9,978 bases of DNA from Alphaproteobacteria bacterium UBA2784 (GTDB lineage Bacteria > Pseudomonadota > Alphaproteobacteria > Micropepsales > Micropepsaceae): positions 1 to 9,978 of the forward strand of contig DEIC01000050.1 in assembly GCA_002352285.1 (NCBI GenBank). Reading direction: 5' to 3'. Below are positions 5,844 to 9,978 of this stretch, one piece after another; positions within the stretch are counted from its first letter, which is position 1; each line of letters starts with the position of its first letter. The notes beneath the pieces were generated by a model. That model was not told the origin of the DNA. It ran no database searches and worked only from the letters and a program-made list of their open reading frames with translations. The position numbers were made by a program, and so were the translations under genes.

Positions 5844-5878
5844 CAATTCTACTCCAGAGCGTTCTCCAGATTTACCAC

Positions 5879-6060
5879 AGCGTACCTTTCGCCTCCCCCT
5901 TTCTGGGGGAGGCAGATTTGCGCGTCCGCGCAAATCGGTGGGGGGCACCATCGATCAGTCAGTACAGCGTCCCGCAACCCCACCGGGTTTGTGTTCGCTG
6001 CGCTTACACAAACCCCGCCTCCCCTTTAATCAAAGGGGAGGCCGAAGTGAAGCGTACCTT
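5879..6060. repeat. Composite palindromic repeat element B with flanking 10-bp direct repeats
   Basis: A perfect direct repeat AGCGTACCTT at 5879-5888 and 6051-6060 brackets 162 bp and looks like a target-site duplication. The insert is a chain of four perfect hairpins in mirror arrangement: outer GCCTCCCCC/GGGGGAGGC (5891-5913), inner GATTTGCGCG/CGCGCAAATC (5915-5936), then GGTGGGG (5937-5943), a central linker, CCCCACC (5978-5984), inner GGGTTTGTGT/ACACAAACCC (5985-6015) and outer GCCTCCCCTTT/AAAGGGGAGGC (6017-6042). The left and right inner hairpins occupy equivalent places but have unrelated sequences, so structure is kept and sequence is not. There is no coding capacity; a non-autonomous mobile repeat (MITE/BIME-like) is the best guess. 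The same layout recurs at 2299-2509. Confidence 0.75.
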
Positions 6061-6089
6061 CTGTCACCACTTCACCTGGGCGTCAGATT

Positions 6090-6119
6090 TTCACTTTTGC
6101 CATGCAATCCTGATATGGT
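6090..6119 (+). promoter_or_regulatory. Possible sigma-70 promoter for the lgt operon
   Basis: TTCACT (6090-6095) is followed after 18 bases by TATGGT (6114-6119), each matching the consensus at 4 of 6 positions. This would give a leader of about 45 bases before the lgt ATG. It is the best candidate between element B and lgt, but weak. Confidence 0.3.
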
Positions 6120-6169
6120 CGGCCCCCTGAACCCGTTCGAGACCAAAGCCTGCCCGACGCGAGCCCTTC

Positions 6170-7060
6170 ATGCAGCTTTTCACCCTGGCCCTGACCTTCC
6201 CGAACATTGATCCGGTGATAATCGAAATCGGCCCCTTTGCGCTGCGCTGGTATGCGGTTGCCTATGTCGGCGGGATCATTCTGGGCTGGTGGTGGTTTGT
6301 CCGCTTCCTGCGTCAGGAGAGACTGTGGCAGTCGCCCGCCTTCGCCGGAAAACCGCCTCTGAAGCAGATCGACGCAGACGACTTCATCGTCTGGGCCACA
6401 ATTGGCATCATCGCGGGCGGCAGGCTTGGCTACGTCTTCTTCTATGGCCTCATCTATCAGACCGAGACCTATGCCAACCCGGTCAACTGGCTGCTGATCT
6501 GGGAAGGCGGCATGTCATTTCACGGCGGGCTTCTGGGCGTGATCCTGGCCGTCATCTGGTTCTCGCGCCGCCGCAACATCGACATGCTGCGCTTCGGCGA
6601 TCTGATGGCAGCTGTCGCGCCCATCGGTCTTTTCTTCGGGCGTCTGGCCAATTTCATCAATGGCGAACTCTATGGCCGCGTCACCGAAAGCCCGCTTGGT
6701 ATGGTCTTTCCAGCGCCGGGCGCAGGCCCCCTGCCCCGCCACCCCAGTCAGCTCTATGAAGCGTTTCTCGAGGGCATTGTGCTCTTTGTCGTCATCAACG
6801 TGCTTATCTACCGCTTCCGGTTGCTGGAGCGGCGCGGTGCGGCGATCGCCCTCTTCCTCGGCGGTTACGGCATGTCGCGCGCCATTGTTGAATATTTTTT
6901 CCGCGACAGCGATCAGATGATCAGCACCGCGCTCAATCTTTCGATGGGCACGCTTCTGTCTCTGCCAATGATGCTGGCAGGACTTCTCTTCTGGATCTAT
7001 GGGCCGCGCGGCGCGACAGTTCCCGCGCCCAGCCATTCCTCCAGGCGAAAAGGCAAATGA
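6170..7060 (+). CDS. lgt: Prolipoprotein diacylglyceryl transferase
   Basis: Lgt is the inner-membrane enzyme that transfers diacylglycerol from phosphatidylglycerol to the lipobox cysteine of prolipoproteins, the first step of lipoprotein maturation. The protein is 296 residues with about seven hydrophobic segments. Family motifs are FPNIDPV at 10-16, LRWYAVAY at 25-32, GGRLGYV at 83-89, GGMSFHGG with H118 (equivalent to the essential E. coli His103), the Lgt signature GRLANFINGELYG at 157-169, and HPSQLYEA further on. The ATG at 6170 matches the usual N-terminus, though the ribosome site is poor (GAG six bases upstream). Its end overlaps the methyltransferase gene as ATGA, making it the first gene of a four-gene operon that also encodes a lipoprotein. 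Confidence 0.97.
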   Translation: MQLFTLALTFPNIDPVIIEIGPFALRWYAVAYVGGIILGWWWFVRFLRQERLWQSPAFAGKPPLKQIDADDFIVWATIGIIAGGRLGYVFFYGLIYQTETYANPVNWLLIWEGGMSFHGGLLGVILAVIWFSRRRNIDMLRFGDLMAAVAPIGLFFGRLANFINGELYGRVTESPLGMVFPAPGAGPLPRHPSQLYEAFLEGIVLFVVINVLIYRFRLLERRGAAIALFLGGYGMSRAIVEYFFRDSDQMISTALNLSMGTLLSLPMMLAGLLFWIYGPRGATVPAPSHSSRRKGK

Positions 7061-8139
7061 ACACGCTGGCTGACGAAATCGCCGCCCTGATTGACGCCGA
7101 GGGGCCGATGCCGGTTGCAACCTTCATGGGGCTGGCGCTGGGCCATCCCACAAAGGGGTACTACATCAAGCAGGATCCGCTGGGCAAAGCGGGCGACTTC
7201 ATCACCGCGCCCGAGATCAGCCAGATGTTCGGCGAATTGATCGGCGTCTGCTTCGCCGATTACTGGCAGCGCACCGGCGCGCCCGCTCCCATTCGTCTTG
7301 TGGAACTGGGCCCAGGCCGCGGCACCTTGATGGCCGACATGATCCGCGCCATGCGCGTGCTGCCACAGATGCGTGAAGCACTATCCGTTCATCTGGTTGA
7401 GACAAGCCCCGCCTTGCGCGAACGCCAGCGCGCTTCACTCGATGCCTGCGGCCAGCAAGCCACCTGGCACAATTCATTCGATCAGGTGCCTGACGATGCG
7501 CCGCTCTTTCTTGTCGCCAACGAATTCTTTGATGCCCTGCCGGTGACGCAGTTTGCTTGCCACGCCGGAAAATTTCACCTCCGCACAATCGCCAATGATG
7601 GTCCCGGCCGCTTCAGATTTGCGCTGTCCGCCGCCATGAAGGTGCCGCAGGAACTCCTTCCGGCACAAATGCCGCAAGACGGCGACATTCTGGAGACCTG
7701 CCCGCCTGCATGCGCCATCACCGGCGAGATTGCGCGCCGCATCGCAAAGAGCGGCGGCATCGCGCTCATTATCGACTATGGCCATGAGGGGCCGGCCTTC
7801 GGCGACACGCTTCAGGCGGTTCGGCAACACCAATTTGCGCCGGTGCTGGAAACGCCGGGCGATGCGGATTTGACTGCGCATGTGGACTTCACGCCGCTGA
7901 AAAGCGAGGCGCAGCGCCACGGATGCATCGCGCTGGGGACAGTGACACAGGGAAAATTTCTGCGTGATTTGGGGCTGGAGGCGCGTGCGGCACGTCTGGC
8001 CCAAGCGCACCCGGAAAGCGCGCAAGACATTGCCGCGGCCCGGTCGCGTCTCATGGATGACAACGAAATGGGCCGCCTCTTCAAGGTCATGGCGATCATT
8101 CAGGCGGGCGCCCCATCGCCTGCGGGGTTTGCGGCATGA
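7057..8139 (+). CDS. MidA/NDUFAF7-family SAM-dependent methyltransferase
   Basis: This 360-residue cytoplasmic class I methyltransferase belongs to the family of the mitochondrial NDUFAF7/MidA protein, which methylates an arginine of a complex I subunit. The bacterial substrate is not established, although a role at complex I is a reasonable guess. Evidence: the characteristic N-terminal GYYIKQDPLGKAGDFITAPE at 34-53 followed by SQMFGELIG, the SAM-binding LVELGPGRGTL at 81-91, NEFFDALP at 154-161 and IIDYGH at 237-242. The ATG lies in an ATGA overlap with lgt and has AAAAGG upstream. Its stop overlaps the pgeF start in the same way. Placement between lgt and pgeF suggests coexpression rather than a shared pathway. 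Confidence 0.93.
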   Translation: MNTLADEIAALIDAEGPMPVATFMGLALGHPTKGYYIKQDPLGKAGDFITAPEISQMFGELIGVCFADYWQRTGAPAPIRLVELGPGRGTLMADMIRAMRVLPQMREALSVHLVETSPALRERQRASLDACGQQATWHNSFDQVPDDAPLFLVANEFFDALPVTQFACHAGKFHLRTIANDGPGRFRFALSAAMKVPQELLPAQMPQDGDILETCPPACAITGEIARRIAKSGGIALIIDYGHEGPAFGDTLQAVRQHQFAPVLETPGDADLTAHVDFTPLKSEAQRHGCIALGTVTQGKFLRDLGLEARAARLAQAHPESAQDIAAARSRLMDDNEMGRLFKVMAIIQAGAPSPAGFAA

Positions 8140-8915
8140 GCGTGAAAGCCCCCTTCATCACTGCACCCGCGCTCACCATGCCAGGCATTGCGCACGGATT
8201 TTTCGGGCGCGCAGGCGGTGCCTCGTCCGGCATCTTTGCAAGCCTCAATTGCGGGTTCGGCTCGGCTGATGATCCGGCCTGCGTGGCCGAGAACCGCGCG
8301 CGCTGTGCACGCGCGCTTTCGCTTGCACCTGAAAATGTCATCACGATCTACCAGATACACTCTGCTGATGTGTTGACGGTGGAGAAACCATGGCGTCAGG
8401 GCGAAGCGCCGCGCGGCGACGCCATGGTGACAAACGTGCCCGGCATCGGCTTGGGCATTCTTGCCGCCGATTGTGCGCCCATTCTGGCGGCTGATCCGGT
8501 TGCGCGCGTCATCGGCGCGGCCCATGCAGGATGGAAGGGGGCGATTGGCGGCATCGCTGAGGCCATGCTCACGCGCATGATCGCGCTGGGTGCTTCGCTT
8601 GAAAATCTGCGTGTTGCCATCGGCCCGTCGATCAGCGCAGCCACTTACGAAGTCGGGCCCGAATTCCGCGCGCGGTTTGTTGAGGAGGATGCAGATAACG
8701 CCGCCTTCTTTGCGCCATCGGTGCGGCCGGATCATTTCATGTTCGATCTTTCCGGCTGTGTCGGCCGGCGTCTGGCGCGCTTTGGTGTGATCAACGCCCC
8801 GGACAAGCCGCTCGCCGGAACCTATGATGGCCCTTATTTCAGCTTCCGCCGCACCACGCACGCCAAAGAGCCGGATTATGGCCGCAACCTCTCGCTCATT
8901 GCGCTTTGTCCTTAG
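8136..8915 (+). CDS. pgeF: Peptidoglycan editing factor PgeF (YfiH / polyphenol-oxidase-like)
   Basis: This 259-residue protein is of typical length for the family formerly annotated as multicopper polyphenol oxidase/laccase and now known as PgeF/YfiH. In E. coli the protein prevents or corrects L-serine at the first position of the peptide stem, and family members are also reported as zinc-dependent purine nucleoside phosphorylases or deaminases. The metal site residues are in place: H75 in YQIHSADV, C113 in AADCAPI and H130 in AAHAGWKG. HGFFGRAGG is at 20-28, SLNCGFG at 36-42 and GPSISAATYEVG near 165. The ATG is in an ATGA overlap with the methyltransferase stop and lacks a strong ribosome site, so it depends on coupling. 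The lipoprotein gene begins inside its 3' end. Confidence 0.94.
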   Translation: MSVKAPFITAPALTMPGIAHGFFGRAGGASSGIFASLNCGFGSADDPACVAENRARCARALSLAPENVITIYQIHSADVLTVEKPWRQGEAPRGDAMVTNVPGIGLGILAADCAPILAADPVARVIGAAHAGWKGAIGGIAEAMLTRMIALGASLENLRVAIGPSISAATYEVGPEFRARFVEEDADNAAFFAPSVRPDHFMFDLSGCVGRRLARFGVINAPDKPLAGTYDGPYFSFRRTTHAKEPDYGRNLSLIALCP

Positions 8916-9762
8916 CGCGCTGGCGCTTCTCGCGCTCGCTGGATGCGGCAGCGTCGCCGATGCCATGGGCGTGCGCGATCCCTTTGCCATGCAGCGGCCG
9001 TTTGAAGGCACCAACCGGAACTGGGCGGCGCTCACCAGCATCATCGGCGAGGAGACTGTTTTTGTGCCGCCGGTCACGGGGCTTGATGAGTCACGCGGCG
9101 CCGATCTGGCTTCACGCATCGCCGATGCCCTGCAGCAGCGCGACATTCTGGCGACATCACGCAATGCGCCAGACGGCAGTCTTACCCTGCAAGGAAGTGT
9201 CGAAGGCCCCACACTTCGCTTCGTTCTCTCAGATGCAGCCGGCAATGTGCGCGACCGTTTCGACATCGCCCTGCCGCAGCAAGGTGCAATGGATGGCATT
9301 GGCCTATCAGCAACGGCGGAAGCGGCGGCAACCCGTCTCTCCACCAATCTCGGCAAGCCTGAACCCGCGCCGCCTGAAACGCAGACTGCCGCAGTTGAAG
9401 CGCCACGCGTGCGCATCGGTTCAGTCACGGGCGGCCCCGGCGATGCAGGGCCTCAGCTTGCACGCGCTGCGTCATTGGGGCTCGCCCGGCGCGGCGTGGT
9501 CATCGCCGATGGCGATGCGTCTTTTGACTTTGAACTTTCCGCAACCGTCAGTGTCACCGGCGATGCCCCTGAAAGCCGCCTCGTCACCATCAACTGGACG
9601 CTTGCCGATTCGGCGGGCGTGGCCCTGGGCGATGTAACCCAGGCAAACGAAATGCCGATTCGCGCCATCAACGGCCCATGGGGCGAGACAGCCGCTCTGG
9701 CGGGTGACGCAGCGGCCGAGGGCATCGCGGCCCTTTTGGCCGAACTCTTGCGCCGCCGCTGA
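8878..9762 (+). CDS. Putative lipoprotein with two repeated domains, function unknown
   Basis: This 294-residue protein begins with a type II signal peptide: basic residues near the start, a hydrophobic core (FVLSALALLALAGC) and lipobox LAGC with the lipidated cysteine at 23. It would be a substrate of the Lgt encoded at the head of the same operon. I take the ATG at 8878, preceded by AAAGAG and overlapping pgeF by 38 bp; a start at 8824 would put 18 extra residues before the signal. The mature protein seems to contain two copies of one alpha/beta domain, about 61-160 and 178-292, each with V-x-x-x-VTG, a helix, strands around an L-SDAAG/LADSAG turn, and a terminal Ala/Leu-rich helix, joined by a Pro/Glu-rich linker (161-177). 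I recognise no family. A periplasmic envelope role is likely from the signal alone. Confidence 0.85.
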   Translation: MAATSRSLRFVLSALALLALAGCGSVADAMGVRDPFAMQRPFEGTNRNWAALTSIIGEETVFVPPVTGLDESRGADLASRIADALQQRDILATSRNAPDGSLTLQGSVEGPTLRFVLSDAAGNVRDRFDIALPQQGAMDGIGLSATAEAAATRLSTNLGKPEPAPPETQTAAVEAPRVRIGSVTGGPGDAGPQLARAASLGLARRGVVIADGDASFDFELSATVSVTGDAPESRLVTINWTLADSAGVALGDVTQANEMPIRAINGPWGETAALAGDAAAEGIAALLAELLRRR

Positions 9763-9790
9763 TAGTTCGCCGCGTGGCATTCGTGCCCCT

Positions 9791-9818
9791 TTCACGGTTC
9801 TGTCAGGAAAGCTACAAG
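9791..9818 (+). promoter_or_regulatory. Possible promoter for prs
   Basis: In the 97-bp gap before prs, TTCACG (9791-9796) is followed after 16 bases by TACAAG (9813-9818). Both are partial matches to sigma-70 boxes. A short GGCA-TTCG-TGCC hairpin (9776-9787) just upstream is too small for a convincing terminator of the preceding operon. Confidence 0.22.
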
Positions 9819-9859
9819 GCCCCCGCTGGACTGGTTGCTGCCTTTGGGGAAATGGCGAC

Positions 9860-9978
9860 ATGAAGCTGATTGCCGGGAATTCAAATCCGCCACTCTCCAA
9901 CGAGATCGCGGAATATCTCGCCCTTCCCCTGACCAAAAGCGTCGTGCGCCGCTTTGCCGACATGGAGGTCTTTGTCGA
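9860..9978 (+). CDS. prs: Ribose-phosphate pyrophosphokinase, N-terminal part (3' truncated by window edge)
   Basis: Only the first 39 complete codons are present. They begin MKLIAGNSNPPLSNEIAEYL and continue to the conserved RRFADMEVFV, which matches the N-terminus of bacterial PRPP synthetases (their MKLxAGN start and the RFADxE block that contributes to subunit contacts and the active site). The enzyme makes phosphoribosyl pyrophosphate from ribose 5-phosphate and ATP in the cytoplasm, for nucleotide, histidine and tryptophan synthesis. GGGGA lies nine bases before the ATG. The 97-bp gap after the lipoprotein gene suggests a separate promoter, but readthrough from the lgt operon is possible. 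Catalytic loops lie outside the window. Confidence 0.93.
   Translation, partial: MKLIAGNSNPPLSNEIAEYLALPLTKSVVRRFADMEVFV

Larger units (their letters stand above)
5844..6169. other. Divergent intergenic region between the ubiK-like gene and lgt
   Basis: These 326 bp must hold the promoters of both divergent genes. The middle is occupied by composite repeat element B (5889-6050) with its flanking 10-bp direct repeats. That leaves about 45 bp next to the ubiK-like gene and about 109 bp next to lgt for regulatory sequence. I see no gene. On the ubiK side the heptamer TCTGGAG (minus strand) is repeated 12 bp apart (5870-5864 and 5858-5852), the nearer copy supplying the ribosome site. Confidence 0.8.

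Noticed and set aside
8100..9428. 442-codon open frame on the minus strand opposite pgeF and the lipoprotein gene
   Set aside because: It overlaps two well-supported plus-strand genes with family motifs and a lipobox. Its translation is low-complexity, rich in Arg and Ser, with no domain, as expected of antisense frames in GC-rich DNA.
9776..9792. GGCA-TTCG-TGCC hairpin as terminator of the lgt operon
   Set aside because: The stem is only 4 bp and is followed by CCCTTTC rather than a T tract; it is too weak to call.
1..9978. tRNA, rRNA or riboswitch genes
   Set aside because: The intergenic stretches were read on both strands. I saw no cloverleaf with T-loop consensus, no rRNA blocks and no riboswitch core I recognise.

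Overview
The window is about 60% GC and densely coded. It looks like an alphaproteobacterial chromosome, probably Hyphomicrobiales or a close order. The grounds are the PetP-PetR-kinase-like regulator block, a BMFP/UbiK-type coiled-coil gene divergent from lgt, the YbjN-proC-TetR-like cluster, and the order lgt, MidA-type methyltransferase, pgeF, lipoprotein, prs. I cannot name a genus from the sequence alone. Apart from the intergenic repeats it looks like core chromosome, with no phage, insertion-sequence transposase, CRISPR array, rRNA or tRNA.

Layout. (1) 1-2286, plus strand: the 3' end of a MarR-family regulator, an OmpR-type response regulator and an EnvZ-type membrane histidine kinase, all overlapping. 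(2) 2287-2642: a 356-bp convergent gap with no gene, filled by a hairpin-rich composite palindromic element and a degenerate 53-bp tandem repeat. (3) 2643-5417, minus strand, transcribed leftwards: ybjN-like, proC (apparent TTG start), a TetR-like protein, a phasin-like protein and a CsaA-like tRNA-binding-domain protein. The first three are almost certainly one transcription unit; the last two may also have their own promoter. (4) 5589-5843, minus strand: a UbiK/BMFP-type coiled-coil protein. (5) 5844-6169: a divergent intergenic region carrying a second composite palindromic element flanked by a perfect 10-bp direct repeat. (6) 6170-9762, plus strand: lgt, a MidA/NDUFAF7-type methyltransferase, pgeF and a lipoprotein, all overlapping and so an operon. 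(7) 9860 to the window end: the 5' end of prs.

How the genes fit together. The first block is a signalling unit (sensor kinase, response regulator, MarR partner). The minus-strand cluster mixes proline biosynthesis with small accessory proteins. The plus-strand block is cell-envelope biased: Lgt attaches diacylglycerol to lipoproteins, PgeF edits peptidoglycan precursors, and the last gene encodes a lipoprotein that would itself be an Lgt substrate.

The least ordinary content is the intergenic repeat family. Two copies share one blueprint of paired hairpins around a GGTGGGG/CCCCACC core but differ in hairpin sequence. The lipoprotein also appears to be built from two diverged copies of one domain.
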